From Bacteroidota bacterium (GTDB lineage Bacteria > Bacteroidota > Bacteroidia > Flavobacteriales > Flavobacteriaceae), in the NCBI GenBank assembly GCA_023387965.1, contig JAEWHE010000010.1, positions 117,493 to 181,492 of the forward strand: a stretch of 64,000 bases of DNA, given 5' to 3'. The position numbers were made by a program, and so were the translations under genes. The notes under the pieces were generated by a model, which was given only the letters and a program-made list of their open reading frames with translations, was not told where the DNA came from and searched no databases. Below are positions 1 through 9,315 of the stretch, piece after piece (positions within the stretch are counted from its first letter, which is position 1; every line of letters begins with the position of its first letter).

Positions 1-740
1 TTTTCGTTAGATTCGCGGAAAGATTCTACAACTTGAAGTCTTTTTAAAGCTTCAGTTTTACGTTGTTTAGAAGTTTCGTTGTTTGCCGCGTGTCTTAATT
101 CGTAAGAAAGTTCGTCAAGGTCAATTCTTGCCAATAAATCCATGATACATTCAGCACCCATTTTGGCGATGAATTTATTTGGATCTGAATCATCTAAATA
201 TTGATTTTCCATCGGAAGGGTATCTAAAATGTTTAGATATTCTTCTTCGGTTAAAAAGTCAAGACGGTTTAGTGCATCTCCATCAGGTCCTTTTGCAATA
301 CCTGCTTGGATTACCACGTATCTTTCGTAATAAATAATCATATCCAATTTTTTAGACGGAAGTCCAAGGATATAACCAATTTTGTTAGGTAACGAACGGA
401 AATACCAGATGTGAGCGATTGGCACAACAAGGTTGATGTGTCCTACTCTATCACGACGTACTTTCTTTTCGGTTACTTCTACACCACAACGGTCACAAAC
501 GATTCCTTTGTAGCGAATTCTTTTATATTTTCCACAAGCACATTCGAAATCTTTTACTGGACCGAAAATTCTTTCGCAGAAAAGACCATCGCGTTCTGGC
601 TTGTGTGTTCTGTAATTGATGGTTTCGGGCTTTAGCACCTCACCTCTTGATTCAGCAAGAATAGATTCTGGCGAAGCAAGACCAATTGAAATTTTGTTAA
701 ACCTTTTAATTTGGTTTTTATCTTTATTTCTGTTCATCAT
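1..740 (-). CDS. rpoC: RNA polymerase beta' subunit, N-terminal part (runs off window)
   Basis: The minus-strand frame is open from an ATG pair at 735-740 to the window edge, giving about 246 residues of the N-terminus of RpoC. It begins MMNRNKDKNQ and contains FNKISIGLASPESI. The zinc-ribbon cysteines lie in the stretch CACGKYKRIRYKGIVCDRCG, followed by the clamp motif RDRVGHINL. The catalytic NADFDGD motif would lie beyond the window. The gene follows rpoB with a 100-nt gap and is almost certainly cotranscribed with it. It is incomplete only because the window cuts it. Which of the two adjacent ATGs is used cannot be told. Confidence 0.97.
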   Translation of the reverse strand, partial: MMNRNKDKNQIKRFNKISIGLASPESILAESRGEVLKPETINYRTHKPERDGLFCERIFGPVKDFECACGKYKRIRYKGIVCDRCGVEVTEKKVRRDRVGHINLVVPIAHIWYFRSLPNKIGYILGLPSKKLDMIIYYERYVVIQAGIAKGPDGDALNRLDFLTEEEYLNILDTLPMENQYLDDSDPNKFIAKMGAECIMDLLARIDLDELSYELRHAANNETSKQRKTEALKRLQVVESFRESNE

Positions 741-840
741 AGTCGTAAACTTTTAAAGTCTGTGGTTGTTGGCTATTGGTTAATTGTTTTTTTGAAAAAA
801 TTTTCATTGGAAACAATCAACCAAAAACCGATCAACTATT

Positions 841-3800
841 TTATTCTTCTAATCTGATGTCTAATCCAAGACCTTTCAATTCGTGCATCAATACGTTGAA
901 TGATTCAGGAAGTCCTGGTTCTGGCATGGTTTCGCCTTTTACGATTGATTCGTAAGTTTTGGCTCTACCAATAACGTCATCGGATTTAACAGTCAAAATT
1001 TCGCGTAGTGTACTTGATGCTCCGTAAGCTTCGAGAGCCCAAACCTCCATCTCTCCAAAACGCTGACCTCCAAATTGTGCTTTACCTCCAAGAGGTTGTT
1101 GCGTAATCAATGAGTAAGGACCAATTGAACGTGCGTGCATTTTATCGTCAACCATGTGACCTAATTTCAGCATGTAAATTACTCCTACGGTTGCAGGTTG
1201 GTGGAATCTTTCTCCAGTTCCTCCATCGTATAAGTAAGTATGTCCGAATCTTGGAATTCCAGCTTCGTCTGTCAAGTCGTTGATTTGATCTAATGAAGCA
1301 CCGTCGAAAATTGGAGTTGCGAATTTTTTGCCTAATTTTTGACCAGCCCATCCAAGAACTGTTTCATAAATTTGACCAATGTTCATACGCGAAGGTACCC
1401 CAAGTGGATTCAAAACGATGTCAACCGGAGTTCCGTCTTCTAAGAACGGCATGTCTTCGTGACGAACAATTCTTGCCACAATACCTTTGTTCCCGTGACG
1501 TCCCGCCATTTTATCACCCACTTTAAGTTTACGTTTTTTTGCAATGTAAACTTTTGCAAGTTTTAAAATTCCGGCTGGAAGTTCATCTCCAACGGTAATG
1601 GTGAATTTTTCTCTTCTCAATGCACCTTGCAAATCGTTTAATTTAATTTTATAGTTGTGAATTAAATCGTTAACTAATTTGTTAGTTTCATCGTCAGCAA
1701 CCCATTGACCTTTGCTTAAATGTGCAAAATCTTCAACAGCGTTTAGCATTTTTTGGGTATATTTTTTACCTTTTGGCAATACTTCTTCACCCAAATCGTT
1801 CATTACTCCTTGCGAAGTTTTTCCGTTTACGATATTGAAAAGTTTGTCAACTAATTTGTCTTTTAATTCAACAAATTTAGTTTCGAATTCCATTTCGAGT
1901 GCAGCCAAATCATCTTTGTCTTTGCCTCTCTTACGTTTATCTTTAACGGCTCTTGCGAATAATTTTTTATCCAAAACAACACCGTGTAAAGAAGGTGACG
2001 CTTTTAATGAAGCATCTTTTACGTCTCCAGCTTTGTCACCAAAGATTGCTCTTAAAAGTTTTTCTTCCGGAGTTGGATCTGATTCTCCTTTTGGAGTAAT
2101 TTTTCCAATCAAAATATCGCCAGGTTTTACTTCGGCACCAATTCTGATCATTCCGTTTTCATCTAAATCTTTCGTAGCTTCCTCAGAAACGTTAGGAATA
2201 TCGTTAGTCAACTCCTCGTTACCTAATTTAGTATCTCTTACTTCCAAAGAATAATCATCTACGTGAATTGAGGTAAAGATGTCATCGCGAACTACTTTTT
2301 CAGAAATTACAATTGCATCCTCGAAGTTATAACCTTTCCATGGCATAAATGCTACTTTAAGGTTTCTTCCTAATGCTAATTCTCCGTTTTGCGTAGCATA
2401 TCCTTCAGATAAAACTTGACCTTTAACAACTCTGTCGCCTTTTCTAACAATCGGTTTCAGGTTAATTGAGGTACTTTGGTTGGTTTTTCTGAATTTTATT
2501 AAATTGTAAGTTTTTTCATCAGAGTCAAAACTTACCATTCTTTCTTCTTCCGTTCTATCGTATTTAATGGTGATGATATTGGCATCAACATATTCTACAG
2601 TTCCGTTTCCTTCCGCATTGATTAATACTCTGGAATCAGACGCTACTTGTCTTTCTAAACCAGTACCAACGATTGGTGCTTCTGGTCTTAACAAAGGTAC
2701 CGCCTGACGCATCATGTTCGATCCCATCAAAGCACGGTTAGCATCATCATGCTCCAAGAATGGAATTAATGAAGCTGAAATAGAAGCGATTTGGTTTGGT
2801 GCAACGTCTGTGTAGTGAACTACATTTGGTTCTACAACCGGGAAATCACCTTCTTCACGAGCAATAACTCTTTCTGCAGTAATTTGCCCTGCATCAGACA
2901 TTTCAATATTTGCCTGAGCAATCATTTTGCCTTCTTCTTCTTCGGCACTCAAATAAATTGGTTCTGATGTTAAATCAACTTTACCATCAACCACTTTTCT
3001 ATATGGAGTTTCGATGAATCCCATTCCGTTTACTTTGGCATAAACTCCAAGTGATGAAATCAAACCAATGTTTGGACCTTCGGGAGTTTCAATCGGACAT
3101 AAACGACCGTAATGTGTATAGTGAACGTCACGAACCTCGAAACCTGCTCTTTCACGAGAAAGACCACCTGGTCCAAGAGCAGATAATCTACGTTTGTGCG
3201 TAATTTCTGCCAATGGATTGGTTTGATCCATAAATTGCGAAAGCTGGTTTGTTCCGAAGAATGAATTGATTACAGATGATAATGTTTTGGCATTAATCAA
3301 ATCAATTGGTGTAAACACCTCGTTATCTCTAACGTTCATTCTCTCACGGATGGTTCTCGCCATACGAGCCAAACCAACACCAAATTGTGCCGAAAGTTGT
3401 TCTCCAACTGTTCTTACACGACGGTTTGACAAGTGATCGATGTCATCAATCTCTGCTTTAGAGTTGATTAATTCGATTAGATATTTTACGATAGTGATGA
3501 TATCTTCTTTGGTCAAAACTTGTTTGTCCATAGGAATATCAAGACTTAATTTTTTGTTCATTCTGTAACGACCTACTTCACCTAAATTGTAACGTTGGTC
3601 TGAGAAGAATAATTTATCGATAATTCCACGAGCGGTTTCTTCATCAGGCGGTTCTGCGTTACGCAACTGACGGTAGATATGCTCAACAGCTTCTTTTTCA
3701 GAGTTTGTTGGATCTTTTTGAAGCGTGTTGTGGATAATAGCGTAATCAGCTTGGTTATTATCCTCTTTGTGTAAAAGAATTGTTTTTACGTTAGCTTCAA

Positions 3801-4656
3801 TAATTTCTTCTACGTTGTCTTTATCGATAATGGTATCACGATCGAGAATAATTTCGTTACGCTCGATTGACACTACTTCTCCAGTATCTTCATCTACGAA
3901 ATCTTCGTGCCAAGTGTTCAATACACGAGCCGCAAGTTTTCTTCCGATGTATTTTTTCAATCCGGTTTTTGACACTTTAATTTCTTCTGCAAGGTCAAAA
4001 ATTTCTAGGATGTCTTTATCTCTTTCAAAACCAATAGCACGGAAAAGTGTGGTTACTGGTAATTTTTTCTTTCTATCGATGTAAGCGTACATGACATTGT
4101 TAATATCAGTAGCAAATTCGATCCACGAACCTTTAAAAGGAATTACACGTGCAGAATAAAGTTTAGTTCCATTGGCATGGAAAGATTGTCCGAAGAAAAC
4201 ACCTGGTGATCTATGAAGCTGAGAAACAACAACGCGTTCTGCTCCATTGATTACAAATGTTCCGCTTGGCGTCATGTAAGGAATGGTTCCCAAATAAACG
4301 TCCTGAACGATAGTTTCGAAATCTTCGTGTTCAGGATCGGTACAATATAATTTTAGACGTGCTTTAAGTGGCACGCTGTAAGTTAGTCCTCTCTCAATAC
4401 ATTCCTGAATGGTATAACGTGGCGGATCAACGAAGTAATCCAGGAACTCCAATACAAATTGATTTCTGGTATCTGTAATTGGAAAATTTTCCATGAAGGT
4501 GTTATACAGTCCTTCATTGCCTCTTTCGTCTGATTTGGTTTCCAATTGGAAAAAATCTTTGAACGATTTCACCTGAATATCAAGAAAATCTGGATATTGT
4601 GGGATGTTTTTTGTCGAGGCGAAATTCAATCTTTCAGTCTGATTTGTTATCATCAA
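841..4656 (-). CDS. rpoB: RNA polymerase beta subunit
   Basis: This is a full-length RpoB of 1271 residues, the usual size for Bacteroidota, catalysing transcription together with beta'. The rifampicin-pocket segment reads QLSQFMDQTNPLAEITHKRR, followed by LSALGPGGLSRERAG. The positions equivalent to E. coli D516, H526 and S531 are unchanged, so nothing here predicts rifampicin resistance. Nucleotide-binding segments GYNFEDAIVISEKVV and KLKVGDKMAGRHGNKG are present, and the protein ends GLDIRLEE. It sits between rplL, across a hairpin leader, and rpoC. The start may be the first or second codon of MMITNQTERL. Confidence 0.98.
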   Translation of the reverse strand: MMITNQTERLNFASTKNIPQYPDFLDIQVKSFKDFFQLETKSDERGNEGLYNTFMENFPITDTRNQFVLEFLDYFVDPPRYTIQECIERGLTYSVPLKARLKLYCTDPEHEDFETIVQDVYLGTIPYMTPSGTFVINGAERVVVSQLHRSPGVFFGQSFHANGTKLYSARVIPFKGSWIEFATDINNVMYAYIDRKKKLPVTTLFRAIGFERDKDILEIFDLAEEIKVSKTGLKKYIGRKLAARVLNTWHEDFVDEDTGEVVSIERNEIILDRDTIIDKDNVEEIIEANVKTILLHKEDNNQADYAIIHNTLQKDPTNSEKEAVEHIYRQLRNAEPPDEETARGIIDKLFFSDQRYNLGEVGRYRMNKKLSLDIPMDKQVLTKEDIITIVKYLIELINSKAEIDDIDHLSNRRVRTVGEQLSAQFGVGLARMARTIRERMNVRDNEVFTPIDLINAKTLSSVINSFFGTNQLSQFMDQTNPLAEITHKRRLSALGPGGLSRERAGFEVRDVHYTHYGRLCPIETPEGPNIGLISSLGVYAKVNGMGFIETPYRKVVDGKVDLTSEPIYLSAEEEEGKMIAQANIEMSDAGQITAERVIAREEGDFPVVEPNVVHYTDVAPNQIASISASLIPFLEHDDANRALMGSNMMRQAVPLLRPEAPIVGTGLERQVASDSRVLINAEGNGTVEYVDANIITIKYDRTEEERMVSFDSDEKTYNLIKFRKTNQSTSINLKPIVRKGDRVVKGQVLSEGYATQNGELALGRNLKVAFMPWKGYNFEDAIVISEKVVRDDIFTSIHVDDYSLEVRDTKLGNEELTNDIPNVSEEATKDLDENGMIRIGAEVKPGDILIGKITPKGESDPTPEEKLLRAIFGDKAGDVKDASLKASPSLHGVVLDKKLFARAVKDKRKRGKDKDDLAALEMEFETKFVELKDKLVDKLFNIVNGKTSQGVMNDLGEEVLPKGKKYTQKMLNAVEDFAHLSKGQWVADDETNKLVNDLIHNYKIKLNDLQGALRREKFTITVGDELPAGILKLAKVYIAKKRKLKVGDKMAGRHGNKGIVARIVRHEDMPFLEDGTPVDIVLNPLGVPSRMNIGQIYETVLGWAGQKLGKKFATPIFDGASLDQINDLTDEAGIPRFGHTYLYDGGTGERFHQPATVGVIYMLKLGHMVDDKMHARSIGPYSLITQQPLGGKAQFGGQRFGEMEVWALEAYGASSTLREILTVKSDDVIGRAKTYESIVKGETMPEPGLPESFNVLMHELKGLGLDIRLEE

Positions 4657-4813
4657 TGGACAAAATTTTGATTAAAAAAAAGTAGTTATTTTGTGTAAAA
4701 CACTGTTTAGTTAATACTTTCTTTTTAAAATCGATACATCTTGAAAAATGACCTGATGGTGCATTTTCTGTCTTCGTATTGATTAAAAACTTTTTCGTAT
4801 TTTAAACTTATTT

Positions 4814-4889
4814 TATAATAAAACCATATATAATTTTATTATACGAAAAATGGTTTAGGCCTTTGGATGGGATATCCAAGGCCTAAACC
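4814..4889 (-). terminator. Attenuator-like double hairpin in the rplL-rpoB gap
   Basis: Two stem-loops lie in the 255-nt gap between rplL and rpoB. The first that polymerase meets has arms at 4852-4868 and 4874-4889, 16 pairs with one bulged base and a 5-nt loop, followed by a run of five T on the transcribed strand. The second, at 4814-4843, has two perfect 10-bp AT-only arms around a 10-nt loop. The first has the form of a rho-independent (partial) terminator. An rplL-rpoB attenuator that lowers beta/beta' synthesis relative to ribosomal protein is known in other bacteria; that it works this way here is inference. Confidence 0.6.
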
Positions 4890-4911
4890 TAGTTCTTGTA
4901 AACTGGTAAAC

Positions 4912-5283
4912 TTATTTAAGCTCAACAACAGCTCCAGCTTCTTCCAAAGCTTTCTTAAGACCTTCTGCCTCATCTTTAGAAACACCTTCTTTGATGTTAG
5001 ATGGAGCACCGTCAACGATGTCTTTAGCTTCTTTAAGACCAAGTCCTGTTAATTCTTTAACAGCTTTTACTACTGCTAATTTAGAAGCTCCAGCATCTTT
5101 CAATACTACTGTAAATTCTGATTGCTCTTCTGCAGCAGCACCAGCATCACCACCACCAGAAACTACAACCGCAGCTGCAGCTGGCTCGATACCATACTCG
5201 TCTTTTAAAATTGTTGCTAAATCGTTAACCTCTTTTACTGTTAAGTTAACTAATTGTTCTGCGAATTGTTTCAAATCTGCCAT
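4912..5283 (-). CDS. rplL: 50S ribosomal protein L7/L12
   Basis: This 123-residue acidic protein forms the ribosomal stalk that recruits translation GTPases. The N-terminal dimerisation helix (MADLKQFAEQLVNLTVKEVN) is followed by an Ala/Gly-rich hinge around residues 34-52. The C-terminal domain carries the conserved segments VVLKDAGASKLAVVKAVKEL and GLGLKEAKDIVDGAP. Length and order match the family. It lies 55 nt downstream of rplJ, the normal L10-L7/L12 pair. The attenuator-like hairpin that follows it lets its transcript be made in excess over rpoBC. Confidence 0.98.
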   Translation of the reverse strand: MADLKQFAEQLVNLTVKEVNDLATILKDEYGIEPAAAAVVVSGGGDAGAAAEEQSEFTVVLKDAGASKLAVVKAVKELTGLGLKEAKDIVDGAPSNIKEGVSKDEAEGLKKALEEAGAVVELK

Positions 5284-5338
5284 TTTTTCTATCGTTTAAG
5301 ATTTTTTTTAAATATAATTGTAATTTGTGCGTACTTGA

Positions 5339-5839
5339 TTAAGCCTCTGCTCCTTCTTCGTCTTTGAATTGGTTTTTAAGAGCTGAAATAACTCTTTGTG
5401 CAGGAGACTGAAGTAATCCGATGATTTCTCCGATAACCTCTTCTTTAGATTTAAGAGAAGCTAATGAATCAAGAAGGTTATCACCGATGTAAATTTCTTC
5501 ATTGATATAAGCTCCTTTAAAAACTGGTTTATCAGATTTTTTACGGAATTCTTTGATAATTTTTGCAGGCGCGTTCGCAACGTCAGCAATTAAAATAGAA
5601 GTGTTTCCTTTCAACACTTCTGGCAATTCGCCATAGTTGTTGGTTGAAGCTTCCATTGCTTTTCCAAGCAAAGTGTTTTTTACAACTTCTAATTTAATTC
5701 CAGCTTTGAAACAAGCTCTACGAAGATTTGAAGTAGTTTCTGCATTTAAGCCAGAAATATCTGCTACATAAACAATATTAGTACCAGCTAACTGTGCAGT
5801 TAAATCTTCAATCGCGATTGATTTTTCTTCTCTAGTCAT
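5339..5839 (-). CDS. rplJ: 50S ribosomal protein L10
   Basis: This 166-residue protein anchors L7/L12 dimers to the 23S rRNA stalk base. It begins MTREEKSIAIEDLTAQLAGT and has the L10 pattern of an N-terminal RNA-binding domain (YVADISGLNAETTSNLR, NTLLGKAMEAS) and a helical C-terminus (SALKNQFKDEEGAEA) that binds L7/L12. It lies 22 nt after rplA and 55 nt before rplL. L10 autoregulates its own mRNA in other bacteria; I did not identify a leader structure that would show this here. Confidence 0.97.
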   Translation of the reverse strand: MTREEKSIAIEDLTAQLAGTNIVYVADISGLNAETTSNLRRACFKAGIKLEVVKNTLLGKAMEASTNNYGELPEVLKGNTSILIADVANAPAKIIKEFRKKSDKPVFKGAYINEEIYIGDNLLDSLASLKSKEEVIGEIIGLLQSPAQRVISALKNQFKDEEGAEA

Positions 5840-5861
5840 ACTAAAAATTTTTAACTACCAA

Positions 5862-6551
5862 TTATACTGCTTTAGGATCTAAAGCAATAGCAGGACTCAT
5901 TGTTGATGAGATGTGGATACTCTTAATGTAAGTACCTTTCGCTGCAGTTGGTTTCATTTTGATTAATGTTTGAATAATTTCATGCGCATTCTCGGTAATC
6001 ATGTCAGCTCCAAATGAAACTCTTCCGATTCCAGCATGAACGATACCAGTTTTATCAACTTTAAAGTCAATTTTACCAGCCTTAACTTCTTGAACAGCTT
6101 TCGCTACATCCATAGTAACAGTTCCGGTTTTAGGATTTGGCATAAGACCCCTTGGTCCTAAAACTCTACCCAATGGACCTAATTTACCCATAACAGCAGG
6201 CATTGTGATGATTACATCAACATCTGTCCAACCGTCTTTGATTTTTTGTAAATAATCATCCAAACCTACGTGATCTGCACCAGCTGCTTTAGCTTCAGCT
6301 TCTTTATCTGGAGTTACAAGAGCCAAAACTCTTACATCTTTACCAGTTCCGTGAGGCAATGTTACTACACCTCTTACCATTTGATTTGCTTTTCTTGGAT
6401 CTACGCCCAATTTTACAGCGATATCAACAGACTCATCAAATTTTGCAGAAGCAACTGTTTTGATAAGTTCAGAAGCATCTTTTAAAGAATATAATTTATT
6501 CTTTTCGATTTTCGATGCTGCCTCTTTTTGTTTTTTAGTCAATTTTGCCAT
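5862..6551 (-). CDS. rplA: 50S ribosomal protein L1
   Basis: This 229-residue protein forms the L1 stalk, which moves deacylated tRNA out of the E site. The signature segment is clear: GKLGPLGRVLGPRGLMPNPK, followed by TGTVTMDVAKAV. The length is normal for the family. It starts 8 nt after the end of rplK, the standard L11-L1 pair in which L1 represses translation of both genes in other bacteria. No L1 target structure was resolved here. Confidence 0.98.
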   Translation of the reverse strand: MAKLTKKQKEAASKIEKNKLYSLKDASELIKTVASAKFDESVDIAVKLGVDPRKANQMVRGVVTLPHGTGKDVRVLALVTPDKEAEAKAAGADHVGLDDYLQKIKDGWTDVDVIITMPAVMGKLGPLGRVLGPRGLMPNPKTGTVTMDVAKAVQEVKAGKIDFKVDKTGIVHAGIGRVSFGADMITENAHEIIQTLIKMKPTAAKGTYIKSIHISSTMSPAIALDPKAV

Positions 6552-6559
6552 GTTTTTTC

Positions 6560-7000
6560 TTAATTAGAAGGAGCATCTCCAGTTACTGTAATACCCATAG
6601 ATCTTGCAGTTCCAGCAATCATACTCATTGCAGACTCTAATGTAAATGCATTTAAGTCAGCCATTTTGTCTTCAGCGATTGCTTTAATTTGATCCATAGT
6701 AACTTTTGCTACTTTTTTACGGTTTGGTTCTCCAGAACCTCCTTTTAATTTCGCAGCTTCTAACAATTGAACAGCAGCGGGTGGCGTTTTTACAACAAAG
6801 TCAAACGACTTGTCTTTGTACACAGTAATTTGTACAGGCAAAACTTTACCAGGTTTATCTTGGGTTCTTGCATTAAATTGCTTACAGAACTCCATGATGT
6901 TAACTCCAGCAGCTCCCAGAGCAGGTCCAACCGGTGGCGAAGGGTTCGCGGCACCTCCCTTAACTTGTAGTTTAACTACTTTACTAATCTCTTTAGCCAT
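6560..7000 (-). CDS. rplK: 50S ribosomal protein L11
   Basis: This 146-residue protein binds the GTPase-associated centre of 23S rRNA. The N-terminal domain holds the Pro-rich linker segment AANPSPPVGPALGAAGVNIM. The C-terminal rRNA-binding domain ends with IAGTARSMGITVTGD, the usual L11 signature region. The gene sits 65 nt after nusG. That gap contains a weak hairpin with 7-bp arms at 7017-7023 and 7034-7040. It is followed closely by rplA. Confidence 0.98.
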   Translation of the reverse strand: MAKEISKVVKLQVKGGAANPSPPVGPALGAAGVNIMEFCKQFNARTQDKPGKVLPVQITVYKDKSFDFVVKTPPAAVQLLEAAKLKGGSGEPNRKKVAKVTMDQIKAIAEDKMADLNAFTLESAMSMIAGTARSMGITVTGDAPSN

Positions 7001-7065
7001 TGTTTAAAAAAATTTACACTTTCAGTGGAAGCAGAAAGTGCGGATTATAGATAATGTAACAAAAT

Positions 7066-7617
7066 TTATACTTTTTCTACTTGCATAAAACTTAATTCTA
7101 GTGGCGTTTTTCTTCCGAAAATTTTCACCATTACTTCTAGTTTACGCTTCTCTTCGTTGATTTTTTCAACTGTTCCATTAAAACCATTGAACGGACCATC
7201 TACCACTTTTACGGTTTCCCCAAGTGTAAAAGGAATCGCCTGATTGTCAGTTTTAACAGCTAATTCATCAACTTTACCAAGCATACGATTTACTTCGGAT
7301 TGACGCAAAGGCACAGGATCTCCGCCTTTTGTTTCACCCAAAAAACCAATAACGCCGGTAATTGACTTGATAATGTGTGGTATCTCACCTACTAGATTAG
7401 CTTCAACCATCACATAACCCGGGAAATAAACACGGTCTTTATTGATTTTTTTTCCATCACGTACTTGAACCACTTTTTCAGTTGGCACCAATACTTGAGA
7501 AATATAATCAGACATTCCCAAACGGTTGGTTTCAGTTTCTATATAGGCTTTTACTTTGTTCTCTTGACCGCTAACGGCGCGAACAACGTACCATTTCTTC
7601 ACATTATTTTCCGTCAT
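7066..7617 (-). CDS. nusG: Transcription elongation/antitermination factor NusG
   Basis: This 183-residue protein has an N-terminal NGN domain (KWYVVRAVSGQENKVKAYIE) that binds the polymerase clamp and a C-terminal KOW domain (GETVKVVDGPFNGFNGTVEK) that binds ribosomal protein S10 or Rho. The FPGYVMVEA segment is the usual NGN core. It starts 5 nt after secE, the order seen in most bacteria, and precedes rplK. Length is typical for Bacteroidota. Confidence 0.97.
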   Translation of the reverse strand: MTENNVKKWYVVRAVSGQENKVKAYIETETNRLGMSDYISQVLVPTEKVVQVRDGKKINKDRVYFPGYVMVEANLVGEIPHIIKSITGVIGFLGETKGGDPVPLRQSEVNRMLGKVDELAVKTDNQAIPFTLGETVKVVDGPFNGFNGTVEKINEEKRKLEVMVKIFGRKTPLELSFMQVEKV

Positions 7618-7622
7618 GACAA

Positions 7623-7817
7623 TTATTTCAATAAATTATAGAAACCTTCGATTGCTTTAGCGAATACTACATCTACTCCCCAAGTTGCCAGAGCGAATAC
7701 TACAGAAAAAACCGCCACTACAATTGTAAGACGTTGAACTTCTGCCCATTCCGGCCAGGTAACATTATTTTTCAATTCCGCGAAAGCTTCGGAAATATAA
7801 TTAACAACTTTTGCCAT
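7623..7817 (-). CDS. secE: Preprotein translocase subunit SecE
   Basis: This 64-residue protein is the single-span form of SecE that stabilises SecY in the plasma membrane. It has an amphipathic N-terminal helix with the conserved NVTWPEWAEVQRLT segment (residues about 17-31) and one hydrophobic helix (VVAVFSVVFALATWGVDVVF). It lies between tRNA-Trp (17 nt upstream) and nusG (5 nt downstream), the canonical position. Confidence 0.96.
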   Translation of the reverse strand: MAKVVNYISEAFAELKNNVTWPEWAEVQRLTIVVAVFSVVFALATWGVDVVFAKAIEGFYNLLK

Positions 7818-7834
7818 TGTAATTTATTTTTTTG

Positions 7835-7905
7835 CACGGGCGGAGGGATTCGAACCCCCATCAACGGTTTTGGAGACCGCTATTCTACCCTTGAACTACG
7901 CCCGT
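7835..7905 (-). tRNA. tRNA-Trp (CCA)
   Basis: On the minus strand a 71-nt cloverleaf starts ACGGGCG and ends CGCCCGT plus discriminator G. The 7-bp acceptor stem is perfect. The anticodon loop CTCCAAA gives CCA, and the T-arm GGTTCGAATCC is intact. No CCA end is encoded. It lies in the tuf-secE gap, as in many Bacteroidota, and is probably processed from the tuf-secE transcript or its read-through. Confidence 0.97.
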
Positions 7906-7913
7906 TTATTAAA

Positions 7914-7943
7914 AGCCAGCAGTATCGCGAGACACTGCTGGCT
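7914..7943 (-). terminator. Hairpin after tuf
   Basis: A perfect 10-bp inverted repeat (agccagcagt at 7914-7923 and its complement at 7934-7943) with a 10-nt loop lies between the tuf stop and tRNA-Trp. On the transcribed strand it is followed by only four T. It may be a weak terminator that limits expression of secE and later genes relative to tuf, or a processing site in front of the tRNA. Confidence 0.6.
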
Positions 7944-7965
7944 CATTATTTATTTTTTTCTTGAA

Positions 7966-9159
7966 TTAGTCAAGAATTTCAGTTACCTGACCAGCACCTA
8001 CAGTTCTACCACCTTCACGGATAGCGAAACGTAAACCAACGCTTAATGCGATTGGGCTTAATAAAGCTACTTCAATTGTCAAGTTATCACCTGGCATTAC
8101 CATCTCTACACCTGCTGGTAAAGAAATAACTCCTGTTACGTCAGTTGTACGTACGTAGAACTGTGGACGGTAGTTATTGTGGAATGGCGTGTGACGACCA
8201 CCTTCTTCTTTTTTCAAGATATAAACCTCAGCTTTGAATTTAGCGTGTGGCTTTACTGATCCTGGCTTAATAATTACCATACCTCTACGGATATCAGCTT
8301 TATCAATACCTCTCAACAATAGACCTACGTTATCTCCAGCTTCACCTCTATCAAGGATTTTACGGAACATCTCAACTCCTGTAATTGTAGAAGTCAATTT
8401 ATCAGCTCCCATACCGATGATTTCAACCGGATCTCCAGTGTTAGCAACCCCAGTTTCGATACGACCTGTAGCAACAGTTCCACGACCTGTAATTGTAAAC
8501 ACGTCCTCAACTGGCATCAAGAATGGTTTGTTAACATCTCTTTCTGGCTCTTCGATCCATGCATCAACAGCCTCCATTAATTCGATAATTTTAGGAACCC
8601 AGTTTGGATCAGCATTCAATCCACCTAAAGCAGAACCTTGAATAACCGGACCATTATCTCCATCATATTCATAGAAAGATAATAAATCTCTAATTTCCAT
8701 TTCTACAAGCTCTAATAACTCAGCATCATCAACCATATCCACTTTATTCATGAATACAACGATACGAGGAATTCCAACCTGACGACCTAAAAGGATGTGC
8801 TCACGAGTTTGTGGCATAGGACCATCAGTTGCAGCTACTACAAGAATAGCACCATCCATTTGAGCAGCTCCAGTAACCATGTTTTTCACGTAATCCGCGT
8901 GACCTGGACAGTCAACGTGTGCATAGTGACGGTTAGCAGTTTCATACTCTACGTGAGATGTATTAATTGTAATACCTCTTTCTTTCTCTTCTGGTGCGTT
9001 ATCGATCTGGTCGAAAGATTTAGCAGCAGTCTTAGAGTGACCAGCTTCTGCCAAAACTTTAGTGATAGCAGCAGTCAATGTAGTTTTTCCGTGATCCACG
9101 TGTCCAATTGTACCGATGTTTAAGTGCGGTTTGGAACGATTAAAACTTTCTTTTGCCAT
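7966..9159 (-). CDS. tuf: Elongation factor Tu
   Basis: This 397-residue translation GTPase delivers aminoacyl-tRNA to the ribosome. Its G motifs are GHVDHGKTT (G1, residues about 19-27), DCPGHADYV (G3) and NKVDMVDD (G4). Domain 2 carries FTITGRGTVATGRIE and the protein ends VGAGQVTEILD. Length is normal for the phylum. It follows tRNA-Thr(GGU) by 51 nt. It probably shares the promoter upstream of the tRNA cluster at 9541-9570; no separate promoter was obvious. No second tuf copy is in the window. Confidence 0.99.
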   Translation of the reverse strand: MAKESFNRSKPHLNIGTIGHVDHGKTTLTAAITKVLAEAGHSKTAAKSFDQIDNAPEEKERGITINTSHVEYETANRHYAHVDCPGHADYVKNMVTGAAQMDGAILVVAATDGPMPQTREHILLGRQVGIPRIVVFMNKVDMVDDAELLELVEMEIRDLLSFYEYDGDNGPVIQGSALGGLNADPNWVPKIIELMEAVDAWIEEPERDVNKPFLMPVEDVFTITGRGTVATGRIETGVANTGDPVEIIGMGADKLTSTITGVEMFRKILDRGEAGDNVGLLLRGIDKADIRRGMVIIKPGSVKPHAKFKAEVYILKKEEGGRHTPFHNNYRPQFYVRTTDVTGVISLPAGVEMVMPGDNLTIEVALLSPIALSVGLRFAIREGGRTVGAGQVTEILD

Positions 9160-9210
9160 TTTAATTAATTTTTAATCTTAGTTATATATTAGTGTTCAAA
9201 TTCTTAAACG

Positions 9211-9282
9211 AGCCAATGACGGGATTTGAACCCGTGACCTCTTCCTTACCAAGGAAGCACTCTACCCCTGAGCTACACCGGC
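9211..9282 (-). tRNA. tRNA-Thr (GGT)
   Basis: This 72-nt minus-strand cloverleaf has the acceptor 5' strand GCCGGTG and 3' strand CATTGGC, with two G-T pairs, and discriminator T. The anticodon loop TTGGTAA gives GGT. The T-loop GGTTCAAATCC is intact. It is the last tRNA before tuf, 51 nt upstream of its start codon. Confidence 0.96.
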
Positions 9283-9315
9283 TTTTTTCCAATCATTTGC
9301 GATTGTTTTTTTTTG

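Noticed and set aside
1712..2254. 180-codon plus-strand open frame
   Set aside because: It is antisense to rpoB and its translation is Ser/Leu/Phe-rich with no domain; the rpoB frame explains the sequence.
7734..7964. Plus-strand frame with GGGIRTPINGFGDRYSTLEL
   Set aside because: Again a tRNA antisense artefact, over tRNA-Trp and secE.
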